From NCBI GenBank assembly GCA_019314185.1, contig JAFCZU010000351.1, positions 1 to 5,328 of the forward strand: 5,328 nt of DNA. The letters are read 5' to 3'. How positions within the stretch are numbered: the stretch's first letter is position 1; every line of letters begins with the position of its first letter. Below, piece after piece: positions 1 to 5,328 of the stretch. The translations under genes were made by a program, and so were the position numbers. Origin of the DNA: Deltaproteobacteria bacterium. GTDB taxonomy: Bacteria > Desulfobacterota > Desulfobacteria > Desulfobacterales > ETH-SRB1. The notes beneath the pieces are model-generated. The model was not told the origin of the DNA. It saw only the letters and a program-made list of their open reading frames with translations, and made no database searches.

Positions 1-1
1 T

Positions 2-613
2 GAAGAGGAAGAGAAGAAAAAGAAAATTCTCAAGTTTATGAATGCGGCGGATTTGTCGATTACAGATATCTTTTTGGAGAAAAAAGAATTTTCCACAAAG
101 GACTTGCCCGCCGAAATGCCGCAAAACATTAAAGAAAAAATCAGCAAAGAGCTCGATGTCAAGAAACTGATCAGTCTATTTTTTATGCATCCATCTTCTG
201 ATAAAGGTGAAGATGTGGCTCTTGAATTCGACGAAGAGTCTGCTGGCACTCGCAAGCTTTTTACCCTGGCTGGCCCATGGCTGGATGTCCTGGACAATGG
301 GCTTGTTCTCTTTGTGGATGAACTGGATACAAGCCTGCATCCTCACTTGGTCCGATTCCTTTTGAATCTGTTCTATAACCCCGAAACAAATCGACACAAC
401 GCCCATTTGGTTTTTACTACCCATGATACCACTGTCCTGGATCAAACTCTCATGCGGCGGGATCAGGTATGGTTTGTTGAAAAGGATGCTGAAAATGCCA
501 CCCGCCTCTATCCGCTATCGGATTATAAACCACGCAAGGGCGAAGCCCTGCAAAAAGGTTATTTATACGGCAGGTATGGCGCTTTACCGTTTCCAGGCGA
601 ATTGAGGTTTTGA
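2..613 (+). CDS. AAA15/RloA-family ATPase, C-terminal part (5' end outside window)
   Basis: The frame is open from base 2 through the first ATG (38), so the gene enters from the left and the ATG is internal. About 203 codons remain, roughly the C-terminal half of a protein of this family. Visible ABC/SMC-type ATPase motifs are a signature-like ESAGTRK (236-256), Walker B LVLFVDE (302-322, with the catalytic Glu), the D-loop LDTSLHP (323-343), and the His switch VFTTHD (410-427). The tail RKGEALQKGYLYGRYGALPF is typical of COG1106/AAA15 ATPases (RloA-like). The Walker A half lies upstream of the window. RloA-type ATPases are usually paired with RloB and are found in restriction and anti-phage islands, and the rloB-like start that overlaps this stop codon fits that pairing. 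An acidic-then-basic run (EEEEKKKK) opens the visible part and is probably the linker arm. The family is clear; the biological role is inferred. Confidence 0.9.
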   Translation, partial: EEEEKKKKILKFMNAADLSITDIFLEKKEFSTKDLPAEMPQNIKEKISKELDVKKLISLFFMHPSSDKGEDVALEFDEESAGTRKLFTLAGPWLDVLDNGLVLFVDELDTSLHPHLVRFLLNLFYNPETNRHNAHLVFTTHDTTVLDQTLMRRDQVWFVEKDAENATRLYPLSDYKPRKGEALQKGYLYGRYGALPFPGELRF

Positions 614-687
614 TGGGTACCGACGATCTGTTTCACCCTGGTGCATTCCATGGTGGAATATTTGCGGGATTTGTGAAGAAGCAATAA
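613..687 (+). pseudogene. rloB-like gene stub, cut off after about 8 codons
   Basis: The ATG overlaps the ATPase stop (TGATG at 611-615), the usual translationally coupled arrangement of RloA/RloB pairs. The reading begins MGTDDLFH, which from memory matches the N-terminus of RloB-like proteins (typically followed by a basic KRKA-type stretch and then a CEGEKTEPNYF-type Toprim-like motif). From about base 636 the sequence turns into PGAFHGG and stops after 24 codons. A normal RloB is about 200 residues, and no frame downstream restores its core motifs. I therefore see a gene whose body has been deleted or replaced. The family identification rests on only eight residues plus position, so confidence is moderate. 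The alternative is a genuine tiny coupled ORF of unknown function. Confidence 0.5.
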
Positions 688-868
688 AAGAAATCGAAGC
701 GGCTGTAGCCCAGACGGCTAAAAGCAGTGCTTTTTGAAAGATGGCAGACTTGAACAAACATGTGAGCATATTGGAGCAGCTCGCAATCTATCGGAATCGG
801 GGAACAGTCATATTATTGCCTTTTTTCTTTGGGGAATAGGCATACTGTCCATGGAATCCCAAAAGTAA
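639..868 (+). pseudogene. possible frameshifted 3' fragment of an unrecognised gene
   Basis: There is no intact gene between 688 and 906, but two open stretches join into one plausible protein tail. The frame read from 639 gives WWNICGICEEAIKEIEAAVA and continues to a TGA at 735-737. If the five-T run (731-735) had six bases, the reading would pass into AFLKDGRLEQTCEHIGAARN and run to a TAA at 866-868. There is no start codon, and the left edge abuts the point where the rloB-like stub loses its identity. I do not recognise the product. The second half overlaps the direct repeat at 794-850, so it may simply be noncoding. Chance open frames of this length are common. Confidence 0.2.
794..850 (+). 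repeat. imperfect direct repeat, copy A, with internal hairpin
   Basis: This block matches 1214-1275. Both copies share GAATCGGGG, then ATATTATTGC, TTTTTTC, and a 23-base tail ending CTGTCC with 17 identities, in which all six mismatches are transitions. Copy A lacks about six bases between the first two blocks. A hairpin can form at 817-842: TGCC/GGCA at the base, then T-A, one T-T mismatch, two T-A, two T-G, and C-G closing a TTTG loop. The repeat lies 56 bases before the 98-residue gene, so it could be a leader or attenuator for it, a decayed element end, or the scar of a duplication. Confidence 0.65.
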
Positions 869-893
869 ACATTCTGTAACAAAAACGTGGAAG

Positions 894-902
894 AAAGGAG
901 GT
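894..902 (+). promoter_or_regulatory. strong Shine-Dalgarno site
   Basis: AAAGGAGGT is close to the full complement of the 16S rRNA tail and lies four bases before the ATG at 907. It fixes that start and implies efficient translation of the small protein. Confidence 0.85.
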
Positions 903-906
903 AAAA

Positions 907-1203
907 ATGGCTGAAAGTCGATCTCACAAAACCACAGCAAACCGTATCGCTAAAAAGATGAATACTGAATATAATAACGGAAAGGGCGTCGATATCAAGT
1001 CCAAAAATATAACCATAGAAGTAGAAACTCCAGAAACCGTGGGCGATGCCCTGGGACAGTTACGAGGTTACCGTGGTCCAGCCTTTATTGCCGGCACGAA
1101 CAAAGAAGCCGTCAATAAAGCTATGGAGACAACAAAAGGGACTACGGTTGGCGTTATGGATAACCAAGGACACATCGTAAAGCCGTCGACACGCAAACGA
1201 TAA
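907..1203 (+). CDS. 98-residue basic protein, possible minimal RecB/PD-(D/E)XK-like fold
   Basis: I do not recognise a named family. The start is fixed by the ribosome binding site at 894-902. The first 25 residues are basic and polar (SHKTTANRIAKK). A compact alpha/beta core follows: GVDIKSKNITIEVET (residues 27-41), QLRGYRG (51-57), PAFIAG (58-63), a helix around 64-75, and TTVGVMD (79-85), with a basic tail KPSTRKR. Asp29, then Glu38-x-Glu40, then Gln51-Leu-x-x-Tyr55 resemble the D...(D/E)xK plus QhxxY pattern of RecB-like nucleases. Glu replaces the usual Lys, as in some restriction enzymes such as BamHI. The fold and a nucleic-acid role are inference. There is no signal peptide or membrane segment. 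The gene sits between two copies of a direct repeat and ahead of restriction-modification genes, which suggests a defence accessory role. It may also be non-catalytic. Confidence 0.8.
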   Translation: MAESRSHKTTANRIAKKMNTEYNNGKGVDIKSKNITIEVETPETVGDALGQLRGYRGPAFIAGTNKEAVNKAMETTKGTTVGVMDNQGHIVKPSTRKR

Positions 1204-1213
1204 ATGCCGTATA

Positions 1214-1275
1214 GAATCGGGGGGCAACAACATACATATTATTGCTTTTTTCTTCGGAAAACAGGTATGCTGTCC
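1214..1275 (+). repeat. imperfect direct repeat, copy B, with internal hairpin
   Basis: This is the partner of 794-850, beginning ten bases after the stop of the 98-residue gene. Its hairpin (1245-1264) lies at the same place as in copy A, with C-G closing a TTCG tetraloop, four T-A pairs, one mismatch, then T-A and C-G. The stem T-G pairs of copy A are T-A here, so pairing is kept despite base change. The structure is weak (mostly A-T), but the TTCG loop is a favoured RNA tetraloop. It may act as a terminator or attenuator between 907-1203 and the gene at 1416, or be part of a small dispersed repeat. Confidence 0.65.
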
Positions 1276-1297
1276 TTAGAATTCAAACTTTTTTGTC

Positions 1298-1378
1298 ATT
1301 CCCGCGCGGATATCGCCATATGCCATATATTGTATTACAAATCAATGTGTGTTATGTGGTCCAATACAAGACGGGAAT
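1298..1378 (+). repeat. interrupted inverted repeat ATTCCCG ... CGGGAAT
   Basis: GTCATTCCCGCGCGG (1295-1309) and ACGGGAATCCGGGG (1371-1384) look like the two arms of the TCATTCCCGCG / GCGGGAATCC palindromic intergenic repeat seen in many proteobacteria, but they are separated by about 67 bases instead of a few. The 7-base arms are exact complements. The loop is AT-rich and contains a small TTGTA-T-TACAA palindrome (1330-1340). Nothing in 1276-1415 looks coding. The arms are short enough that this may be coincidence. Confidence 0.3.
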
Positions 1379-1415
1379 CCGGGGAATAAAAATTTCCTAA
1401 AGAGAGGTACATCCC

Positions 1416-1637
1416 ATGCAAAAGTTATCAGAACATAAAACTGGGCATGAAAAGTTGGATGATTCCATCCGAAACATAATAAGTTCGGCTTTTCAACAGG
1501 TGGGGTACTCTGAAAAAGAAAAGATGCTTCTCCGTGTCTCCGTGATATACGTTTTGTCTGGAAGGGAGAAAAATCCCACGAGGCAGATATGGTGGCCTAT
1601 TCAAGTCCCATACGTCAAGATTCAGATACGGCTGTAA
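1416..1637 (+). CDS. N-terminal piece of the methyltransferase gene, shifted out of frame
   Basis: The ATG is preceded by AGAGAGGT (1401-1408) at good spacing, the best ribosome binding site for this locus. The 73-codon reading is plausible up to ...VLSGREKN (codon 53, near 1574), with amphipathic helices (IRNIISSAFQQVGYSEKEK). It then becomes the unlikely PTRQIWWPIQVPYVKIQIRL. If the run of five A at 1569-1573 had six, the frame would continue SGREKKSHEADMVAYSS into the large ORF that starts at 1589. I therefore take this as the first 52-53 codons of one protein of about 963 residues, not a separate gene. The run is not a canonical -1 slippery heptamer (G AAA AAT), so an indel or sequencing error is likelier than programmed frameshifting. 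If real, the product is a short orphan peptide whose translation would bring ribosomes near the internal ATG at 1589. Confidence 0.6.
   Translation: MQKLSEHKTGHEKLDDSIRNIISSAFQQVGYSEKEKMLLRVSVIYVLSGREKNPTRQIWWPIQVPYVKIQIRL
1580..1591 (+). promoter_or_regulatory. possible internal ribosome binding site and ATG for restart
   Basis: GAGG (1580-1583) stands five bases before the ATG at 1589, inside the upstream overlapping frame. It could allow re-initiation and production of the methyltransferase domain without the first 53 residues and without the presumed nuclease Asp. It is a short match that may be coincidental within EAD codons. Confidence 0.3.
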
Positions 1638-4306
1638 TATCTGTAAAAGGCACGGAAAATACAGACGAAATTCAATTTGATTTAGAAATTTCTCCATTCC
1701 GTGCATTGGCTACACCAGTAATAGTGCTTGCAGAATATAAAAAAATTCGTGGCATGGCCGAATCCAGGGTGATAACAGTAGGCCTGTGTAAAGATGCAGC
1801 TACATTTAAACGGGAAAAAGCAAAAAGCGAAATTATTCCTCTTTCCAGATTTGAAGAATACCTTAGAGATAAACAGCAATTTTTTACGCCACGTCGTTTA
1901 GAAAAAGCGAAGTTTGTTCCCGAACAACTCACGTTGTTTGATATTGCGCCAAACCTTATTGGGCAAGCAATTCAAATTGCTAATAAAGAACTTGTTGGGC
2001 GATTTGAAAAGGGTATCGGGGAAGTATTAAAAACAACAAACGAAAAATACAAACAAAGTGTTATCAATGCGGCTATTGCTATTCTTGGCGCTCGAATTCT
2101 TCGTGACCGATTGAAGGAAAATTGGCCCCTCACATCTGGCGTAGAATTATTGTCTTCTGCCAACAAAATTTTGCCTGAATACTTTAAAATCCCCAAGGGA
2201 ATCGCAAAAAGGCTTGATCCACTTCTCAGTCGGTTGCATTCTGCTTTTGATTTCTCTCAGGTAAGTCTGGACATGGTTGGTAAGTTCTACGCATCAGCTT
2301 TCGTTACAAAAGAGCTTCGCGATCAATGGGGAATTCATTATACGAAATCTTTGTTAGCGAAAACACTTTTGCGACGTATGCCTATAGAAGAGCTTCCTCC
2401 AGACAACCGGATTTTGGCAGATCCAACTTGCGGATCGGGAAGTCTTTTAATGGCAGGGTATGAACGACTTGCGAATGCTACTTATCTCAGCATTCCACGG
2501 GATGAAAGGCATCAACGACTCGTTAGCACCATCTTTGGAAATGACAATGACGAATTTGCGGTCAAGATAGCGCGTATGACTTTGATGTTGTTTCATCCAC
2601 CTCATAAAAACAATTGGAAAGTAACCCATCTGGACGCAGAAAGTAAACAATTTGATAAAAGGTGGGTACAAAAAATAAAAGTTAGGCCAACTATTATTGT
2701 GGCTAATCCGCCCTTTGGTGGGGCAGGTGGGAGTATCTCTCACGCAACCCAACCAAGGACAAGACATCAGCGTGATCGATCTGCTATAATACTAAGCCAT
2801 TGTTTGGATATTCTACCAGAGGGCGGTTTATTAGGCATTATCCTTACTGACACAGTATTAGATCAACAGTTAGTAAAAACAATCAGACATAAGATTTTAA
2901 AGGAATGCCGAATCTTAGAACAGTGGGATATACCGGTGGGATGGTTTGATAATGTGGAACGTCCAGCCATTGCATGGGTTATACGCAAGACCGCCCCTTC
3001 GTCTAAGATGGTTTATGTCCGTTCCCTGTCCGATGTTCCATCCCCCGGGCGAGAGGCAAAATTACAAGGGACTATCCATATTGATGTTACCAGTCCTCCT
3101 GAAAATCTTGTTCCAACAGTTTTTGATGATATTTTATCGAAAATAGAAATGAGTCCAAATCGCATAAAGGATTATTATATTGTGAAAAATGGGCTTCAAC
3201 CTCTCAAAGCTAAGATAAAGGATGAAAAATCTAATACAACACATCCATGGAGTGGTAATGCTAAAGGTACTGATCCGTATTCGGATTTAAGCAGTGATAA
3301 CAATGGATGGTTGGAGCTTATAGACAAAAATTTTAGAATAAGAGCCAGGGGGACAAGTTTACGAAAATATCTGGAAGGTAATGAACCTATGGTGATGCTT
3401 CGTGCAAACCGAAACATACCATGGCAAAATAAATGGAGTTCAGTATCTCTTATCGATGTCCCAAATAAAACGAAGAAAGTTGTGGCTCCATCTGAAAATT
3501 TTGATGCGACCTTTTCCAAAAGCACTAAAATAGTCAACAAGAAAAGATATATATATGCATTATGGGCAGTTTTAAACCACCCACTATCCAGCTTATGGTT
3601 TCATGAGCGACTAAGAGTCCAGAAGATACCAATCAAGAATTATCGCAAAAAATTTCCATTGCCAAGCAACTGGAATATAGAAAAAGTCCAATCATTAGCT
3701 TCTATTGCAAAAAAGCTTATTGATGCAAAGAGAAATATGAGGTCAAAATCGTTGGATGAGCCCCATGACAATCTAAAAATAAAAACCATTGTAAAAAAAA
3801 TTGATGACGTAATCTACCGGATGTATGAAATCACGAAAAGCGATAGGAGCAGAATCGAAGCCTGGTTTGGTGAAGAACAGCGCCCTTTACTGAAGGGTGT
3901 CTGCCAAAGTAAAAAGCCTGATAAAACAAATAACAATGGCAGCCGCATCAATTATGAAGAACCAGAATGGGAAACTACCTGTGAAACATTAGAACTTCGC
4001 TTAAAAGACAACTTAATAAGACTCGTTATGGATGGCCTGATGGACGATTCTGAAGATATTGAATTTGCCGAAGATGGGATCTGGCTGAAAATAATTCCTG
4101 CCATGCCTGGATGGCTTCTGGAGAAGGGAGCCGTGGGCTGGGTAGAACTTACTACGGATAGCGCCAAAAGATTAAAACAATCCCCTGAAAAATATATCGT
4201 TGGATTTCATCTTCATAAGAATGCATACAAGACTCAAGATGAAATTGATAAAGATTTGCAAAGCATTCTTGATACGGAAATAAACAAGGCAGAGGCAAAT
4301 GGGTAA
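1589..4306 (+). CDS. N6-adenine DNA methyltransferase, type IIG-like restriction-modification protein
   Basis: This 905-codon reading carries class I methyltransferase motifs: GIHYTK (residues 248-253, motif X-like), ADPTCGSGSLL (277-287, motif I, SAM binding), GNDND (317-321, acidic motif II), THLDA (346-350), and VANPPFGG (371-378, catalytic NPPF). It should methylate adenine N6 in DNA. Residues about 500-700 (MLRANRNIPW, then HERLRVQKIPIKNYRKKFPLP) look like a specificity domain, followed by IDDVIYRMYEIT (738-749), as in type IIG and Eco57I-like enzymes. The N-terminal part resembles a PD-(D/E)XK nuclease, with Glu49-Tyr-Lys51 after VIVLA and the likely Asp just before Met1, in the HEADMVAY readable only after frame correction. 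A separate C-terminal region (about 790-905) is unrecognised. The true gene probably begins at 1416. The internal ATG has GAGG five bases upstream, so a truncated, methylation-only product is possible. It overlaps the next gene by 8 bases. Confidence 0.9.
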   Translation: MVAYSSPIRQDSDTAVISVKGTENTDEIQFDLEISPFRALATPVIVLAEYKKIRGMAESRVITVGLCKDAATFKREKAKSEIIPLSRFEEYLRDKQQFFTPRRLEKAKFVPEQLTLFDIAPNLIGQAIQIANKELVGRFEKGIGEVLKTTNEKYKQSVINAAIAILGARILRDRLKENWPLTSGVELLSSANKILPEYFKIPKGIAKRLDPLLSRLHSAFDFSQVSLDMVGKFYASAFVTKELRDQWGIHYTKSLLAKTLLRRMPIEELPPDNRILADPTCGSGSLLMAGYERLANATYLSIPRDERHQRLVSTIFGNDNDEFAVKIARMTLMLFHPPHKNNWKVTHLDAESKQFDKRWVQKIKVRPTIIVANPPFGGAGGSISHATQPRTRHQRDRSAIILSHCLDILPEGGLLGIILTDTVLDQQLVKTIRHKILKECRILEQWDIPVGWFDNVERPAIAWVIRKTAPSSKMVYVRSLSDVPSPGREAKLQGTIHIDVTSPPENLVPTVFDDILSKIEMSPNRIKDYYIVKNGLQPLKAKIKDEKSNTTHPWSGNAKGTDPYSDLSSDNNGWLELIDKNFRIRARGTSLRKYLEGNEPMVMLRANRNIPWQNKWSSVSLIDVPNKTKKVVAPSENFDATFSKSTKIVNKKRYIYALWAVLNHPLSSLWFHERLRVQKIPIKNYRKKFPLPSNWNIEKVQSLASIAKKLIDAKRNMRSKSLDEPHDNLKIKTIVKKIDDVIYRMYEITKSDRSRIEAWFGEEQRPLLKGVCQSKKPDKTNNNGSRINYEEPEWETTCETLELRLKDNLIRLVMDGLMDDSEDIEFAEDGIWLKIIPAMPGWLLEKGAVGWVELTTDSAKRLKQSPEKYIVGFHLHKNAYKTQDEIDKDLQSILDTEINKAEANG

Positions 4307-5120
4307 GATACAATATGATTACGAAGCCATATTTGTTGATGTAGGCCAGGGTGACGCTACAATTATACACAACTTGTCAGATATGCATTCTGTTTTAGTT
4401 GATGCAGGTATTCCCAATCCGGTCTTGTCTGTCCTGAAACAACATGCCGAACTTGAAGCGATTTTCATTACACATTGGGATAAAGATCATATTGGCGGTA
4501 TGCCTGCCGTTATTAACTGGATTAAAGATCAACGTCAGAAAGCTGTGAAAGTTTTTGTAAATCGTCAATTTCCATCTTCTAATATTTCAAAAAGACTGCG
4601 CAAGACACTTGATGAAGCATTAGGAAATGGAACAATTATTCATAGCATGGCCTATAAAGACTTTCCAAAGCAGGTTAAGTTGATAGGTGGGACTTTTTTT
4701 ATTTTGTGGCCTTTTCATGAAATCGGATTGCTTTATCCGGATGACAGGAATCTTGATTCAGTAATTCTTCGCTTTGAAATGGAAAAATTCAGTTTGCTTC
4801 TCGGCAGTGATGCTAAAGGGGATGTGTGGCCTCAGCTTGACCGGACCGCACTTAAAGCGGATATTTTTCGGTATCCCCATCATGGAGGGAAGTTATATAA
4901 AAATAAAGATGACTGGTCTGCTGATGAACTCATTTCAAAAGTGAACCCTGATTGGGTTGTGGTATCAGTGGGCAAAAATAATCCACATCGCCATCCTTCT
5001 GAAGAATTCAGGCAAGCAAAATCAAAATATCCGACCATACAGTTTCTTGACACAACCAAAGGTAATATCAGGTTGCAAATAGAAAACTCTACCGGCAATA
5101 TTATTAAGATGAGGGAATAA
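4299..5120 (+). CDS. stand-alone ComEC/Rec2-like metallo-beta-lactamase-fold hydrolase
   Basis: The 273 residues match the metallo-hydrolase domain found at the C-terminus of ComEC/Rec2 competence proteins, here with no membrane segments or signal peptide, so it is a cytoplasmic soluble enzyme. Motifs in order are FVDVGQGDA (12-20), VDAG (34-37), ITHWDKDHIGG (57-67, metal ligands His59, Asp61, Asp63, His64), NLDS (151-154), LLLGSDA (166-172, bridging Asp171), YPHHGG (192-197), and VVSVGKNNPHRHP (221-233). All expected ligands are present, so it should be an active metal-dependent phosphodiesterase or nuclease. The substrate is unknown. The ATG at 4299 overlaps the methyltransferase stop by 8 bases, with AGAGG at 4291-4295, indicating translational coupling. 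Placement between two methyltransferase genes suggests it is the effector or accessory nuclease of a restriction-like system; this is inference. Confidence 0.92.
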   Translation: MGKIQYDYEAIFVDVGQGDATIIHNLSDMHSVLVDAGIPNPVLSVLKQHAELEAIFITHWDKDHIGGMPAVINWIKDQRQKAVKVFVNRQFPSSNISKRLRKTLDEALGNGTIIHSMAYKDFPKQVKLIGGTFFILWPFHEIGLLYPDDRNLDSVILRFEMEKFSLLLGSDAKGDVWPQLDRTALKADIFRYPHHGGKLYKNKDDWSADELISKVNPDWVVVSVGKNNPHRHPSEEFRQAKSKYPTIQFLDTTKGNIRLQIENSTGNIIKMRE

Positions 5121-5192
5121 ATGGCTGAGAAAAAGAAAGGCACACGAGTTGAAGACTACCGTCACGATGAAAAACAAACACACCCCCCATAA
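5121..5192 (+). pseudogene. type III Mod-like DNA methyltransferase gene, 5' stub only
   Basis: The ATG follows the hydrolase stop with no gap (TAAATG), and GAGGG (5111-5115) is well placed, so this is a genuine third gene of the operon. It reads 23 codons, including RVEDYRHDEK followed by PP, then TAA. This resembles the N-terminus of large site-specific DNA methyltransferases of the type III Mod group, which often carry a Y-x-H-D ... NNPP segment before the methylase domain. Identity is lost directly after PP, at the six-C run (5183-5188). Removing one C gives a frame reading HNNLIIHG, reminiscent of the NNLIxGDNL segment of the same family, but it then fails again. Either the gene has been disrupted by deletion or insertion, or the assembly ends in low-quality sequence. 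Family assignment rests on about a dozen residues. Confidence 0.45.
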
Positions 5193-5328
5193 CAATCTCA
5201 TCATCCACGGGTGCGGGACGTTATGTTGCCAGTTTAGTTATGTTGTGAGTTTTGGATATACTTCCCTTTAAATATCAAAAATATATTTTCTTTGAATTTG
5301 ATTCTTATACTTGAGTTGTTATCAGAAT
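5193..5328. other. AT-rich terminal stretch, no gene recognised
   Basis: This stretch is strongly AT-rich from about 5250. It contains CATAAC (5188-5193), its complement GTTATG (5220-5225), and a direct repeat of GTTATGTTG (5220-5228 and 5238-5246). No open frame with a ribosome binding site is seen on either strand. It may be the end of an inserted element that interrupts the gene at 5121, or simply decayed sequence. Confidence 0.35.

Noticed and set aside
741..839. 32-codon open frame beginning ATGGCAGAC
   Set aside because: It has no properly spaced ribosome binding site, and its second half is only the repeat copy A. The aligned frame in copy B is not preserved.
1293..1357. Promoter-like boxes (TTGTCA at 1293 with CATATG; TTGTAT at 1330 with TATGTG)
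   Set aside because: The -10 matches are only three of six bases, so they are indistinguishable from chance in an AT-rich spacer.
1204..1389. 61-codon open frame starting directly after the stop of the 98-residue gene
   Set aside because: It has no ribosome binding site, and it runs through the direct repeat and the inverted repeat. Its sequence is rich in Cys and aromatic residues without any domain-like pattern.
1565..1576. Programmed -1 ribosomal frameshift at GAAAAAT
   Set aside because: The heptamer in frame is G AAA AAT, which does not let the P-site tRNA re-pair well, and no clear downstream stimulatory hairpin was seen. An indel is simpler.
5022..5204. Minus-strand open frames over the end of the hydrolase gene, including one starting near 5204
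   Set aside because: They are antisense to a well-supported gene. The hydrophobic composition is the expected shadow, and no start signal is seen.
5186..5226. Integron attC site (CATAAC ... GTTATG)
   Set aside because: It is only about 40 bases long, below the usual minimum, and lacks recognisable inner L boxes with a symmetric stem.

Overview
This is a bacterial accessory stretch, moderately AT-rich, with every recognisable gene on the + strand. It reads as a decayed or mis-assembled piece of a defence island. The sequence does not fix the species. A TCATTCCCG / CGGGAAT inverted repeat in one spacer resembles intergenic repeats common in several proteobacterial groups, which is only a weak hint.

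Layout. (1) Positions 2-613 hold the 3' part of an AAA15/RloA-type ATPase gene (Walker B, D-loop, His switch). (2) Its stop codon overlaps the ATG of what looks like the partner gene rloB. Only about the first eight RloB-like codons survive before the reading departs and stops at 687. (3) Positions 688-906 hold no intact gene. They contain a possible scrambled gene remnant and the first copy of an imperfect direct repeat with a hairpin. (4) Positions 907-1203 encode a 98-residue protein with a near-perfect ribosome binding site and a pattern (D, ExE, QLxxY) recalling compact RecB-like nuclease folds. (5) Positions 1204-1415 hold the second repeat copy and an interrupted inverted repeat. (6) Positions 1416-4306 encode a large N6-adenine DNA methyltransferase, probably a type IIG-like restriction-modification protein. 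It is split into two frames near 1569-1573, apparently by loss of one A from a run. (7) Positions 4299-5120 encode a stand-alone ComEC/Rec2-like metallo-beta-lactamase-fold hydrolase that overlaps the methyltransferase by 8 bases. (8) Positions 5121-5192 hold the first 23 codons of what resembles a type III Mod-like methyltransferase, cut short at a C run. Positions 5193-5328 are AT-rich with no gene seen.

Functional reading. Genes 6 to 8 are tightly packed (8-base overlap, then zero spacing) and look like one transcription unit: methyltransferase/nuclease, metal-dependent hydrolase, second methyltransferase. The small protein at 907 may belong to it. This is a candidate multi-gene restriction-like defence operon that I cannot match to a named system. 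Breaks at four places (636, 735, 1573, 5189), two of them one base short in a five-base homopolymer, suggest either decay of the island or indel errors in the assembly. Deciding between these matters for every interpretation here.
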